From positions 4,439,001 to 4,503,000 of the forward strand of contig NZ_AP025667.1 of assembly GCF_022846655.1 (NCBI RefSeq): 64,000 bases of DNA, in the 5' to 3' direction. Positions 42,601 to 52,693 of this stretch are shown in pieces. Position 1 is the first letter of the stretch. Each line of letters begins with the position of its first letter. The DNA is from Streptomyces seoulensis. Its GTDB lineage: Bacteria; Actinomycetota; Actinomycetes; Streptomycetales; Streptomycetaceae. The position numbers were made by a program, and so were the translations under genes. The notes under the pieces were generated by a model that saw only the letters and a program-made list of their open reading frames with translations, searched no databases and was not told where the DNA came from.

Positions 42601-43133
42601 GCGACTGCCTCTTCGCTGGTGAGATGCCGGTCGATGACCTCTGCGGACTCAGGTGCGAGCCGGTAGATCCCTTGCAGGCTCACCGCCCGCAGGAGCCGAC
42701 CGTTCTCGACGTACTTGAGCTTCCGCTCGCCCCGTCGCGAGACGAAGATGAGGTGTCCAAGGTGGTGTCCGGGCAGCGGCCGGTCGAACCTGAGCGGGCT
42801 GCCAGGCGGCCCCAGCACGACTTCTGAGAGGCAGCCGCTCTTCAACGGGCGCCAGTGGACCAGTTTGGGATAGTCCTCGTCGGCGAGCTCCGCACCCGCC
42901 TTGTCGTAGTCGACGATGCGTTGGACTTCCATCGAGCACACCGGGTACAGCCCGGTCCTCCAGGCGCGAACGGCGAAGATACGGTCGCCCGGCGTGACAC
43001 CGGCCTGCCGGAAGCTCGGACGCGACTGATGGGGTCCGCCGAAGAACGTCGTCGGACGCTGCCCCGTGAAGCCTCCGTGTATCAGTTCACGGCAGAGATC
43101 GTTGGTCCACAGCACGGTGTAGGAGTTGGCCAC
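42597..43133 (-). CDS. Hypothetical protein, first gene of the SMI1/KNR4 cassette (possible PUA-like fold)
   Basis: About 178 residues from GTG 43133 (MANSYTVLWTNDLCRELIHGG); an upstream TTG at 43163 is possible and neither has a clear ribosome binding site. Features are FRQAGVTPGDRIFAVRAWRTGLYPVCSMEVQRIVDY, similar to the GD-[IV] strand pair of PUA/EVE/ASCH domains, and LGHLIFVSRRGERKLKYVENGRLLRAVSLQGIYRL. No nuclease motif is visible. It is coupled by GTGA to the SMI1/KNR4 gene. Its role in a toxin-immunity or nucleic-acid-binding module is inference only. Confidence 0.65.
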   Translation of the reverse strand: MANSYTVLWTNDLCRELIHGGFTGQRPTTFFGGPHQSRPSFRQAGVTPGDRIFAVRAWRTGLYPVCSMEVQRIVDYDKAGAELADEDYPKLVHWRPLKSGCLSEVVLGPPGSPLRFDRPLPGHHLGHLIFVSRRGERKLKYVENGRLLRAVSLQGIYRLAPESAEVIDRHLTSEEAVA

Positions 43134-43221
43134 GGAGCCGAACTTAGCTGCGGGCACCGACAACGCGTCGTCCCGTATGGCGTGGCGGGAACCGTGGGCG
43201 TGCGGAGCTGCTGGGCACCAG

Positions 43222-44682
43222 TCAGCTCGTCGCGCAAGGCGCCCCGTTGAGGGTGAACGTCCTCGGCGTGCCGTTGCCGTCGTGCGAGGCGCCGATGAAG
43301 CCGAACGCGACCGTGCCGTGGGCGGGGACGGCGCGGTTGTAGTCCTTGGCGTCCGCCGTGACCTTCGCGCCGTTCTGGTGCGGGGTGGCGTCCCAGGTCT
43401 GGCCGATCCGCTGGCCGTCGGGGAAGGTCCAGGCGACCTGCCAGCCGGAGAGCGGCTCGTCGGTGGTGATGCGGAGGCTCGCCTGGAAGCCGTCGCTCCA
43501 CTCGTCGTCCAGGTGGTAGGAGACCTGGCAGGTGGGCGGAGCGCTGGGCTCGGGGGCCTGGGAGGGGGTCGCGGAGGGCTTGCGGGAGGGGGGCGGGGAC
43601 TTCCGCCGGGTGGGGGTCGGCTTCGGGGCGGGGCTGACCGGGAGGGTGCGGGTCGTGGCCGGGGCCGCCGAGCGGGAGGAGCGCGAGGGGGCCGGGGTCG
43701 GGTGCGGGACGTCGGGGGCGGCGATCGGCTTCTGGTCGTCCCGGCCGGGGGCGTCGTCGTCGGACGTGCCGAAGGGCATCAGGGAGACGCCCAGCGCGAC
43801 CGCGGAGAGCAGGCCGGCCGCCGCCAGGAGGCTGCCGCGCAGTACGCGGCCGCGGGCCGCCTCGTCGCCCGGTCCGGTTCCCGGGCCGGCGGGCCCGCCC
43901 ACGCCGAGGCGGACCTCGGCGGCGCGGCGGCGGCGCTCCAGGTAGGCGAGGGCGCCCCAGCCGATGACGCCCCCGGCGAGTGCGGCGGGGACTCCGCCGC
44001 CGTGCAGACGGAGGCAGGCGGCAGCCTCGGCGCACGGGACGCAGGTGGCGAGGTGGCGGGAGAGGTCCTCGGGGGTCTCCGCGCCGGGCGAGCGGGTGAC
44101 GGCGTCCAGCAGGCGGGCGTAGCTACGGCACTCGGCGTCGAGCGGGGTGTCACGGTGGGCGCGGTGGCAGCGGTCGTGGAACAGGACCCGGACCTGGTCG
44201 AGTTCGGCGGCCGTGGTCAGCGGGTCCAGACCCAGGCGGCGGGCGACCGTGGGCAGCGGGAGCGCCTCCACGTCGGCGAGCCAGAGCAGCGTGGCGTCGG
44301 CCTCCGGCATGTCCCTGAGGCCGCGCAGCGCGATGGGGCGGCCCAGCGGCGGGCCGGTGTAGCGGGCGGCCACCTCGGAGTTGAGCCAGAGGCGGAGGTC
44401 GGGGTCGAGCTGGTGCCCCTTGCCCGCGCTCTCCCAGCCGGCCACCGTCTCCCGTACGGCGGTGAGGAGTTGGGGGATGACCGGCAGCCGGGCGGTGCGG
44501 CCGCGTACGGCGCTCTGCGCGGCGCGCAGATCCCGCATCCCCAAGGTGAAGGCTTCGTCGGCCAGTTGATGTGCCGTTCCCGCACCCGCCGTACACAGGT
44601 CCGCATAGGAGAGGACCGCGTCCCAGCACTCGGCGAACAACGCCGCCTCGGCGGCGTCCTGAGGGGGCGGCAGATCGGACAT
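43222..44682 (-). CDS. Sigma-factor-like / zinc-finger / TM / CBM2 fusion protein
   Basis: The 486-residue protein starts at ATG 44682. Residues ~10-85 and ~120-172 look like degenerate sigma regions 2 and 4 (FAECWDAVLSYADLCTAGAG; LRDMPEADATLLWLADVEALPLPTVARRLGLDP). His210, Cys214 and Cys217 form the H-x3-C-x2-C of zinc-binding anti-sigma domains. A TM helix lies at ~282-304, and residues ~310-383 are a Pro/Ser/Thr linker. Residues 385-486 are a CBM2 cellulose-binding module (CQVSYHLDDEWSDGFQASLRITT, GWQVAWTFPDGQRIGQTWDA), with Cys385 and Cys483 as the usual disulfide. The CBM would lie outside the cell, so a polysaccharide-sensing regulator is suggested. Confidence 0.8.
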   Translation of the reverse strand: MSDLPPPQDAAEAALFAECWDAVLSYADLCTAGAGTAHQLADEAFTLGMRDLRAAQSAVRGRTARLPVIPQLLTAVRETVAGWESAGKGHQLDPDLRLWLNSEVAARYTGPPLGRPIALRGLRDMPEADATLLWLADVEALPLPTVARRLGLDPLTTAAELDQVRVLFHDRCHRAHRDTPLDAECRSYARLLDAVTRSPGAETPEDLSRHLATCVPCAEAAACLRLHGGGVPAALAGGVIGWGALAYLERRRRAAEVRLGVGGPAGPGTGPGDEAARGRVLRGSLLAAAGLLSAVALGVSLMPFGTSDDDAPGRDDQKPIAAPDVPHPTPAPSRSSRSAAPATTRTLPVSPAPKPTPTRRKSPPPSRKPSATPSQAPEPSAPPTCQVSYHLDDEWSDGFQASLRITTDEPLSGWQVAWTFPDGQRIGQTWDATPHQNGAKVTADAKDYNRAVPAHGTVAFGFIGASHDGNGTPRTFTLNGAPCATS

Positions 44683-44844
44683 CGGTCTCCAGCATCCACG
44701 AGCGAGGGGCAACTCATCCGAGCGGTGATGGAGTTGAGGGGCCTCGCGGAGGCAGGAGCCTTTCACGCCGCCGCCGGGCTGACAAGCGGCTCAGGTGGAT
44801 CGGGTGAGCCACTCGTCGCTCGGCGTGACCGTGGCCACCGCCGC

Positions 44845-44882
44845 GCGCCCGCCACTCCGTACAGGGGTACGGAGGCGGGCGC
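44845..44882 (-). terminator. Hairpin terminator after the radical SAM gene
   Basis: A long stem: GCGCCCGC (44845-44852) with 44875-44882, a 2-nt bulge, then CTCCGTAC (44855-44862) with GTACGGAG (44867-44874), and a 4-nt loop. It starts 22 bp downstream of the minus-strand stop. Confidence 0.75.
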
Positions 44883-44903
44883 CGGGCGGTTCAACGCGCG
44901 GGG

Positions 44904-46223
44904 TCAGACCTCCACCGGCTCCTCGGCGGAGAGGCTGTCCATGAAGGAGCTGACGGAGAACACCGCGTTGCCGGGGCCGGGCGGGCCGTAGCCGGGCGGG
45001 TAGGAGAGACCGAAGTCGTCCATGGTGTTGCGGTACGCCTCCAGCAGCCGGATGTGGTACTCCAGCGGCGCGCCCTGGGGGTTGGCCTTGCCGAGCGGGG
45101 TGGTGGGCTCGGGGCACCAGGTGGTGAAGCGGGGCGTGATGCCCTGGGACATGAAGAAGCGCAGTCCCTCCGTGGTGGAGGCGATGGCCTCGTCGACGGT
45201 GGTGAAGCCGAAGGGCTCGGCCATCTCCACGCCCGCCACGAAGTTGGGGATCACGTTGCGCGCGCCGAACACGTCGGCGGAGTCCAGGATGCGCTTGTGC
45301 CACTCGTCGCGGCCGACGTACCGCTCCTTGCCGGGGCAGAACATCTTGAACAGGTACTCGTCCCACACCTCGAAGTTGGGGTGGTAGATCTGCACGCCGT
45401 AGTCCTTGAAGCGCTGCACGTCCGCCTTGGGCAGCGCCTGCGCGACGACCTTGCCGATCCAGCGGCCCGGGAAGTGCTCCTCGATGGCCTTGGCGTACCG
45501 CCCGTAGAAGTCGGCCTCGTCCAGCCCCTGGACCTTCGTGGTGATCGCGCCGCCCGTGAGCGTGTAGGCGGTGGAGATCTTGGCGGTGTCGTACTTGTCG
45601 ATGATCTCCAGCGCCTCGAGGACCTCGTCGACGTCCTTCACGCCCGTGTACGGCCGTCCCGCCGCCTTGTGCTGGCGCCAGTTGTGGTTGATGTCGCAGT
45701 ACTGGCACTCCTCCTTGGCGCCGAAGTACTGGCAGACGCGGAACGCGGTCAGGTAGATCAGGTAGCCCCACTGGATGGTGGGGGCCACCTCCATGACCGA
45801 CTTCCCGTTGGAGAGCTTGTGCCGGTAGTACTCGGGCATCGGCGGCACGCCGACGTCGGAGATCCGCTTGCCGTCGAGGTAGAGGCCGAGCTGGCCGTGC
45901 TCGTCGGCGGCGACCCGGTAGGGGGATGCGGGGTTCACCCGTACGGAGACGACCGTGCGGCGCAGGTCGTAGGGGCCGCCGGTGAGGATGATCTCCTCCG
46001 GGGGCCTGCGGAGCGCGGCCTCGCCCAGCTCGGGGAGGGTGCCGTGGTCGAAGGAGAAGATGAAGTACGACTTCGGCTTGACCTCGCCGCCCTCGTTGTC
46101 GCTGAGGGCCGAGGCGTCGAAGGCGACTCCGCCCCGGAGCAGGTCCTCCTTGAAGACGGCCTCCCGTGGCACATGCGGGAACCGCTCCATCAGATCTTCG
46201 ACCAGCGCGGTGCGGCTGCCCAT
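44904..46223 (-). CDS. Radical SAM protein with a non-canonical CX8CX2C cluster motif
   Basis: The 439-residue protein starts at ATG 46223, after GGAGGAGACAGGG; an in-frame GTG 21 bp upstream is less likely. The cluster cysteines are Cys164-x8-Cys173-x2-Cys176 (FRVCQYFGAKEECQYCDINHNW), unlike the usual CX3CX2C. A TIM-barrel-like order follows: STAYTLTGGAIT (the GGE-like SAM loop), WIGKVVAQALPKADVQRFKDYGVQIYHPNFEVWDEY, ARNVIPNFVAGVEMAEP, ITPRFTTWCPEPTTPLG. It is monocistronic with a terminator. The reaction is unknown. Confidence 0.8.
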   Translation of the reverse strand: MGSRTALVEDLMERFPHVPREAVFKEDLLRGGVAFDASALSDNEGGEVKPKSYFIFSFDHGTLPELGEAALRRPPEEIILTGGPYDLRRTVVSVRVNPASPYRVAADEHGQLGLYLDGKRISDVGVPPMPEYYRHKLSNGKSVMEVAPTIQWGYLIYLTAFRVCQYFGAKEECQYCDINHNWRQHKAAGRPYTGVKDVDEVLEALEIIDKYDTAKISTAYTLTGGAITTKVQGLDEADFYGRYAKAIEEHFPGRWIGKVVAQALPKADVQRFKDYGVQIYHPNFEVWDEYLFKMFCPGKERYVGRDEWHKRILDSADVFGARNVIPNFVAGVEMAEPFGFTTVDEAIASTTEGLRFFMSQGITPRFTTWCPEPTTPLGKANPQGAPLEYHIRLLEAYRNTMDDFGLSYPPGYGPPGPGNAVFSVSSFMDSLSAEEPVEV

Positions 46224-46302
46224 CCCTGTCTCCTCCCGGCTCACACGTACATCTCACACCGTATGCCCCCACTTACCGGCAAGCCCTCCCGGGGGGCTGT
46301 GA

Positions 46303-47672
<1,370 letters not shown>

Positions 47673-47702
47673 TATGAGCTAAGCATCCAAGGAGGTGGGT
47701 CC

Positions 47703-48281
47703 ATGGCACGCGCGGGGATCACGGCCGACCGGCTGGTCGCGGCCGCCGCCGAGCTCGCGGACGAGGCCGGCTTCGAGCACGTCACCCTCTCCGCCCTGGC
47801 CCGGCGCTTCGGGGTGAGGGACGCGAGCCTCTACTCGCACGTCCGGAACCTCAACGACCTGCGCGCCCGGCTGGCGCTGTACGCGGGCGGCGAGCTGATC
47901 GACCGCATCGCGGCGGCGGTCGCCGGACGCGCGGGCCGGGACGCGCTGACCGCGTTCGCGGACGCCTACCGGGCCTACGCCCATGAGCACCCCGGCCGGT
48001 ACGCGGCCACCCAGATCCGCGTCGACCAGTCCCTGATCGCGGACTCGGCCGCCCTGCGCCGCACCGCCGAGATCACCTACGGCATGCTGCGCGCCTACGG
48101 CCTCGCCGAGCCCGACCTCACGGACGCGGTACGCCTGCTGCGCAGCACCTTCCACGGCTACTGCGTGCTGGAGTCGGCGGGCGGCTTCGGCGCCGACCGC
48201 GATGTGGACGCCTCCTGGGACAAGGGGGTCGAGGCACTGCACCGGGCACTCGAGAACTGGCCGCGGGAGGACCAGGGATGA
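47703..48281 (+). CDS. TetR/AcrR-family transcriptional regulator
   Basis: The 192-residue protein has an N-terminal HTH (RLVAAAAELADEAGFEHVTLSALARRFGVRDASLYSHVRNLNDLRARLALYAGGEL) and a C-terminal WHG/TetR_C_33-type domain (FADAYRAYAHEHPGRYAATQ, LLRSTFHGYCVLESAGGF). A near-perfect AAGGAGGTG lies before the ATG. Its stop overlaps the start of the hydrolase gene (ATGA), so it is the head of a tetR-hydrolase-mmuM unit. The ligand is unknown. Confidence 0.9.
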   Translation: MARAGITADRLVAAAAELADEAGFEHVTLSALARRFGVRDASLYSHVRNLNDLRARLALYAGGELIDRIAAAVAGRAGRDALTAFADAYRAYAHEHPGRYAATQIRVDQSLIADSAALRRTAEITYGMLRAYGLAEPDLTDAVRLLRSTFHGYCVLESAGGFGADRDVDASWDKGVEALHRALENWPREDQG

Positions 48282-48979
48282 CACCGGACTTCGACATCAC
48301 GGGTACGGGACCCGTGCTGCTGCTCCTGCCGGGCGGCGCCGGGCACCCGATGGGCCTGGGTCCGCTGACCGCGCGGCTGGCACACCGGTTCACCGTGGTG
48401 ACGTACGACCCGCTGGGCCTGGCCCACGGCCGCCTCGGACAGCCGGTGGCGGACCAGCGGCCGCAGGACTGGGCCGACGGCGCCGACCGGGTGCTGGCGG
48501 CGGTGCTGCCGCCCGGTGGGCGGGGGTACGTCTTCGGGACCAGCTCGGGCGGTGTCGCGGCGCTCGCGCTGGCCGCGCGGCATCCGGAGCGGCTGGCGCA
48601 CGTGGTCGCGCACGAGCCGCCGTGCGCGCTGGTGCTGCCGGACGGGGCCGAGCGGCGGCGGGAGCTGATCGCCGCGCTGGACGGGCCGGACCGGCCGCCC
48701 GCGGAGGGGCCGGAGGCGACCCCGATGGGGGTCTTCCTCGCGCATGTCCTGCGTCCGTTCACCGCGTACGTCCCCGCGCCCCGGCCGCCTCGGCCGCCCC
48801 GGCTGACGCTGGCCGCGGGTACGGATGCACGCGGCCAACTCCCGCACCGCGTGGCCGAGTTCCTGGCGGACGGGTCTTTGCTGGAACTCCCCGGTGGCCA
48901 TCTGGGCACGCTGGAGCACCCGGTGGAGTTCGCGGACCGGCTCACCGAGGCCCTGGAGTCGTCTAGCGTCGAGGGATGA
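48278..48979 (+). CDS. Alpha/beta-hydrolase
   Basis: The 233-residue protein has the hydrolase fold: oxyanion strand LLLLPGGAGHPMGLGPLTARL, VVTYDPLGLAHGRLG, the nucleophile elbow G-T-S-S-G-G (VFGTSSGGVAALALAARHPERL) and the C-terminal His in LPGGHLGTLEHP. It is ATGA-coupled to the TetR gene and overlaps the mmuM start by 4 bp. TetR-hydrolase pairs often act on a small hydrophobic compound that is also the inducer. The substrate cannot be predicted. Confidence 0.87.
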   Translation: MTPDFDITGTGPVLLLLPGGAGHPMGLGPLTARLAHRFTVVTYDPLGLAHGRLGQPVADQRPQDWADGADRVLAAVLPPGGRGYVFGTSSGGVAALALAARHPERLAHVVAHEPPCALVLPDGAERRRELIAALDGPDRPPAEGPEATPMGVFLAHVLRPFTAYVPAPRPPRPPRLTLAAGTDARGQLPHRVAEFLADGSLLELPGGHLGTLEHPVEFADRLTEALESSSVEG

Positions 48980-49872
48980 GCACCGACCTGGCCACCGCAC
49001 TGACCGAGGGTCCGCCGCTCGTCCTGGACGGCGGGCTCTCCAACCAGCTCGCGGCAGCCGGACACGACCTGAGCGACGAGCTGTGGTCGGCGCGGCTGCT
49101 CGCGGAGGACCCGGGCGCGATCACCGAAGCCCACCTCGCCTACTACACGGCCGGCGCCGACGTGGCGATCACCGCCAGCTACCAGGCCACCTTCGAGGGC
49201 TTCGCGGGGCGCGGCATCGACCGTGCGGAAGCCGCACGCCTGCTGAGGTCCAGCGTGGAGCTGGCCCGAGAGGCCGCCCGGCGCGCCGAGGTCACCCGCC
49301 CCCTGTGGGTGGCGGCCTCGGTGGGCCCGTACGGCGCGATGCTCGCGGACGGCTCCGAGTACCGGGGCCGGTACGGCCTGAGCGGCGCCGAGCTGGAGCG
49401 TTTCCACCGCCCCCGCCTGGAGGTCCTGGCCGAGGCGTCCCCCGACGTCCTGGCCCTGGAGACCATCCCGGACACCGACGAGGCTGCGGCCCTGCTGCAC
49501 GCGGTACGCGGCCTGGGGATCCCCGCCTGGCTCTCCTACAGCATCGACGGCGACCACACCCGCGCCGGCCAGCCCCTGGAAGAGGCGTTCGCCCTGGCGG
49601 CGGACGCCGACGAGATCCTGGCGGTGGGCGTGAACTGCTGCGCCCCCGAGGACGTCCCCCGAGCGGTGGAGACGGCGGCACGCATGACGGGCAAGCCGGT
49701 GGTCGCCTACCCGAACAGCGGCGAGACGTGGGACGCGACCACTCGCACCTGGGACAACACCCCCACCCTGAACCCCGCCTGGTCGGCGGCGGGCGCCCGC
49801 CTGCTGGGCGGCTGCTGCCGCGTGGGCCCGGAGACGATCACCGCGATCGCCCGGGCGCTGGGCCGCGCCTGA
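48976..49872 (+). CDS. mmuM: Homocysteine S-methyltransferase
   Basis: The 298-residue protein has LVLDGGLSNQLAAAGHDL, DVAITASYQATFEGF, and the zinc Cys ligands in VGVNCCAPEDV and LLGGCCRVGPE, which identify the Zn-dependent MmuM/Hcy-binding domain. It makes methionine from homocysteine using S-methylmethionine (or SAM) as methyl donor. No S-methylmethionine permease is adjacent. The start at 48976 overlaps the hydrolase stop (ATGA). Confidence 0.92.
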   Translation: MSTDLATALTEGPPLVLDGGLSNQLAAAGHDLSDELWSARLLAEDPGAITEAHLAYYTAGADVAITASYQATFEGFAGRGIDRAEAARLLRSSVELAREAARRAEVTRPLWVAASVGPYGAMLADGSEYRGRYGLSGAELERFHRPRLEVLAEASPDVLALETIPDTDEAAALLHAVRGLGIPAWLSYSIDGDHTRAGQPLEEAFALAADADEILAVGVNCCAPEDVPRAVETAARMTGKPVVAYPNSGETWDATTRTWDNTPTLNPAWSAAGARLLGGCCRVGPETITAIARALGRA

Positions 49873-49887
49873 CCGGGTGGCGGCCCC

Positions 49888-51441
49888 TCACCGTCGCCGG
49901 AGCGCCGCCGACCTCCGCAGCCGTCTCACCGCCGCGAGGCGGTCCGCCGTCGGGGCCGGGGCCTGGGACGGAACGAGGGGGCGGGCGGTCCAGAGGGCGA
50001 GTTCGGCGTCACGGGGGCCGTGCGAGAGGTGCGGGGCGGTTCCGTCGAAGATCCGGGTGGGGTGGGTGGCGTCCCAGGAGGGCCAGCCGGGGTCGCCGGT
50101 GGTGGCGAAGGCGACCCAGGACGCGTGCATCGAGTCCGCCAGGGACTGGGGTCCGCCGTTGCCCGCCAGTCTGACGGCCTCCTCGACCTCGCCCGTGTCG
50201 AAGACGAAGCCGAGTTCCAGGGAGTGGCAGGCGCCGAGGCCGGGGCGCAGGGACGGCCAGGCGAACTCGTACACGTGGGAAGTGGACGGGCGGGCGTCGG
50301 CGAGGCGGTGCAGGGGGAGGCGGAGCATGTGGTCGGTGACCATCTGGCCGACCAGCTCGGCCGCGCCCGCCGTGGGGCGCAGGGCGCGGTACCCGCGCGG
50401 CACGTCATGGCCGACGCGGCAGCGGGCCATCGCCCCGGCCAGCGCGACCGCGCCGAGCCGGTCGACGTGCTCGACCAGGCCGCCCGGCACCAGCCACAGC
50501 CGGTACTCGTCGCGCGTCCAGCCCATCAGCAGGTCGATACCGGGTGCGGCGTCCCCGTCGACGAGGGCCCGCAGCGGGTCGGTCGGTACGAGGTCGCCGT
50601 CCACGACGAGGCCGAAGCCGGGCCCGCCCAGGATCGGGCTGCTGCGCCGGCTCACCTCGGCCTGGGTGCGCAGCAGCAGGTCGCGGTCGACGTCCGAGAA
50701 GGCGGCGGCGGTGGCGGGGATCTTCAGCCGGGTGGCCATCCGGCGCACCATGCGCCGTACCTTCTCCCGGTCCGAGACCTCCGGCGCACCGCTCTGCAGC
50801 ACGGCCCGCCGGACCAGTCCCCGCGCCTGCGGGGCCGCGATCAGGACGCCCGTGCTGATCGCACCGGCCGACTGCCCGGCCAGGGTGACGTTGCCGGGGT
50901 CGCCGCCGAAGGCCGCGATGGACTCGTGCACCCAGCGCAGCGCGGCGAGCTGGTCGCGCAGGCCCAGGTTGGCGGGGGCGTCCGGGAAGAGCCCGTAGCC
51001 CTCGACACCGAGCCGGTAGTTGACCGAGACGAGGACGACGCCGTCGCGGGCGAAGGCCCGTCCGTCGTACACCGGCACCGCCGAGGAACCCCTGGTCAGC
51101 GCGCCGCCGTGCAGCCAGACCAGCACCGGCAGCCGGGCGCCGGGGCCCGGCTCGGGGGTCCAGACGTTGAGGTTCAGGCAGTCGTCGCCGGGGACGGAGG
51201 GGTCGGACAGGTACTGGGCGAACGCCTCGGAGTACGGCGGTTTCGGCGGGGTCGGCCCGAAGGCGCCGGCGTCCCGGACACCGTCCCAGGGCTCGGGCGG
51301 CGCGGGCGCCCGGAAGCGGCGGGCACCGAAGGGGGGTGCCGCGTACGGGATGCCCCGGAACACCGCGATCCCGTGCTCGCGGCGGCCGCGCACCTCGCCG
51401 TGCGGGGTTCGGACCACCGGGTCCGTCCGGTCTGCCGTCAT
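49888..51441 (-). CDS. Type-B carboxylesterase/lipase
   Basis: The 517-residue enzyme of the carboxylesterase-B family has GIPYAAPPFGARRFRAP and EDCLNLNVWTPE-type GDDCLNLNVWTPE. The oxyanion hole is VLVWLHGGALTRGSS, the Ser nucleophile is in GNVTLAGQSAGAIST, and an acid/His pair is in ACHSLELGFVFDTGE. No signal peptide is visible, so it is probably cytoplasmic. The ATG 51441 is preferred to an in-frame GTG at 51492. It converges on mmuM with 15 bp between stops. Confidence 0.9.
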   Translation of the reverse strand: MTADRTDPVVRTPHGEVRGRREHGIAVFRGIPYAAPPFGARRFRAPAPPEPWDGVRDAGAFGPTPPKPPYSEAFAQYLSDPSVPGDDCLNLNVWTPEPGPGARLPVLVWLHGGALTRGSSAVPVYDGRAFARDGVVLVSVNYRLGVEGYGLFPDAPANLGLRDQLAALRWVHESIAAFGGDPGNVTLAGQSAGAISTGVLIAAPQARGLVRRAVLQSGAPEVSDREKVRRMVRRMATRLKIPATAAAFSDVDRDLLLRTQAEVSRRSSPILGGPGFGLVVDGDLVPTDPLRALVDGDAAPGIDLLMGWTRDEYRLWLVPGGLVEHVDRLGAVALAGAMARCRVGHDVPRGYRALRPTAGAAELVGQMVTDHMLRLPLHRLADARPSTSHVYEFAWPSLRPGLGACHSLELGFVFDTGEVEEAVRLAGNGGPQSLADSMHASWVAFATTGDPGWPSWDATHPTRIFDGTAPHLSHGPRDAELALWTARPLVPSQAPAPTADRLAAVRRLRRSAALRRR

Positions 51442-51553
51442 CGCACACCAGCCCTTCGTCGCCGGCGCGCCCGCCGTGGCGGCGCGCACCACATCTGCCT
51501 CTCAGAGCGTCGCGGCCGGTGGATGTATTCCGGCACACCGACCGTCCGTACGG

Positions 51554-52693
51554 TCAGTCGTCCTCGGAGCGCTTGGGCGGCTGGTGGCCGTTCCTGGTGT
51601 GGCCCCGCAGCCGGCCGGTGATGTCCTCCGGGGGCAGGAAGCGGGACCAGCGCTCGGGGAACTCGGACGGCATGTCGGGGTCGTCCGGGTCGGACTCGCG
51701 CAGCGCGGCCGCCCAGGCGACGTACTCGGCGACCTGGGCCTCGCGCTGGCGCTCGTTGGCCTCACGGGCGGCGGCCGTGGCGGCGGCGGGCCAGACCCGG
51801 TCGATCGCGGCGTTGACGGCGGCGCCGACGAGCACGGCGAACGCGGACACACCGATCCACAGCAGTACGGCGACGGCGGCGGCGAGGGAGCCGTAGATGG
51901 TGGCGCCCTCGATGGTGTGGGTGAGGTAGACGCGCAGCAGGAGGCTGCCCAGCACCCACATGGCGAGCGCGACCAACGCGCCGGGCACGTCCTCGATCCA
52001 CGGCGAGCGGACCGGGACGGAGACGTGGTAGAGCGTCGTCAGGAAGACGATGGACAGCACGATGACGACCGGCCAGTACAGCACCTGGACGACCGTCTCC
52101 GACCAGGGCAGCACCCCGACCACCGCGTCCGGCCCGGCCACCATCAGCGGCAGCGCCACGGAGCCGATGAGCAGGGCCACCACGAACAGCAGGAACGCCA
52201 TGATCCGGGTCTTGACGATGCCCCGGACACCGTCGAGGCCGTACATGACGGTGATGGTGTCGATGAAGACGTTCACCGCGCGCGAGCCCGACCAGAGGGC
52301 GAAGAGGAAGCCGATGGAGATGACGTCGGGCCGGCCGCCCTTCATCACGTCGTCCAGGATCGGCTCGGCGATCTCCTTGACGCCCTTGTCGGACAGGACG
52401 GTGCGGGAGGCTTCTAGGAGGTTGGTCTCCAGGCTGTGGATGGTGTCGGCGCCGGTCCAGTCGTCGACGTAGCCGAGCAGGCCGATGAGGCTGAGCAGCA
52501 GCGGGGGCACGGACAGCAGCGTGAAGAACGCGGCCTCGGCGGCCAGGCCCAGGATGCGGTACTCCATGCAGGAATTGACGGTGTCCGTCAGCAGCAACCA
52601 GGCCGTCCTCCGCTTGGAGACGTTCTGGTAGAGGGCCTTGGCCCGGTGGAGGCGACCGTGGGGCCGCTGGGGGGATTCGCTTGCTGACTGCAC
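51554..52693 (-). CDS. YihY/BrkB-family integral membrane protein
   Basis: The 379-residue protein has six TM helices in the YihY pattern: YRILGLAAEAAFFTLLSVPPLLLSLIGLLGY, ISIGFLFALWSGSRAVNVFIDTITVMYG, AFLLFVVALLIGSVALPLMVAG, YWPVVIVLSIVFLTTLYHVSVP, ALVALAMWVLGSLLLRVYLTHT, YGSLAAAVAVLLWIGVSAFAVLVGAAVNAAID. A charged cytosolic tail follows. The family is widespread; tRNA-processing and transport roles proposed for it are not settled. GTG start. Confidence 0.88.
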   Translation of the reverse strand: MQSASESPQRPHGRLHRAKALYQNVSKRRTAWLLLTDTVNSCMEYRILGLAAEAAFFTLLSVPPLLLSLIGLLGYVDDWTGADTIHSLETNLLEASRTVLSDKGVKEIAEPILDDVMKGGRPDVISIGFLFALWSGSRAVNVFIDTITVMYGLDGVRGIVKTRIMAFLLFVVALLIGSVALPLMVAGPDAVVGVLPWSETVVQVLYWPVVIVLSIVFLTTLYHVSVPVRSPWIEDVPGALVALAMWVLGSLLLRVYLTHTIEGATIYGSLAAAVAVLLWIGVSAFAVLVGAAVNAAIDRVWPAAATAAAREANERQREAQVAEYVAWAAALRESDPDDPDMPSEFPERWSRFLPPEDITGRLRGHTRNGHQPPKRSEDD

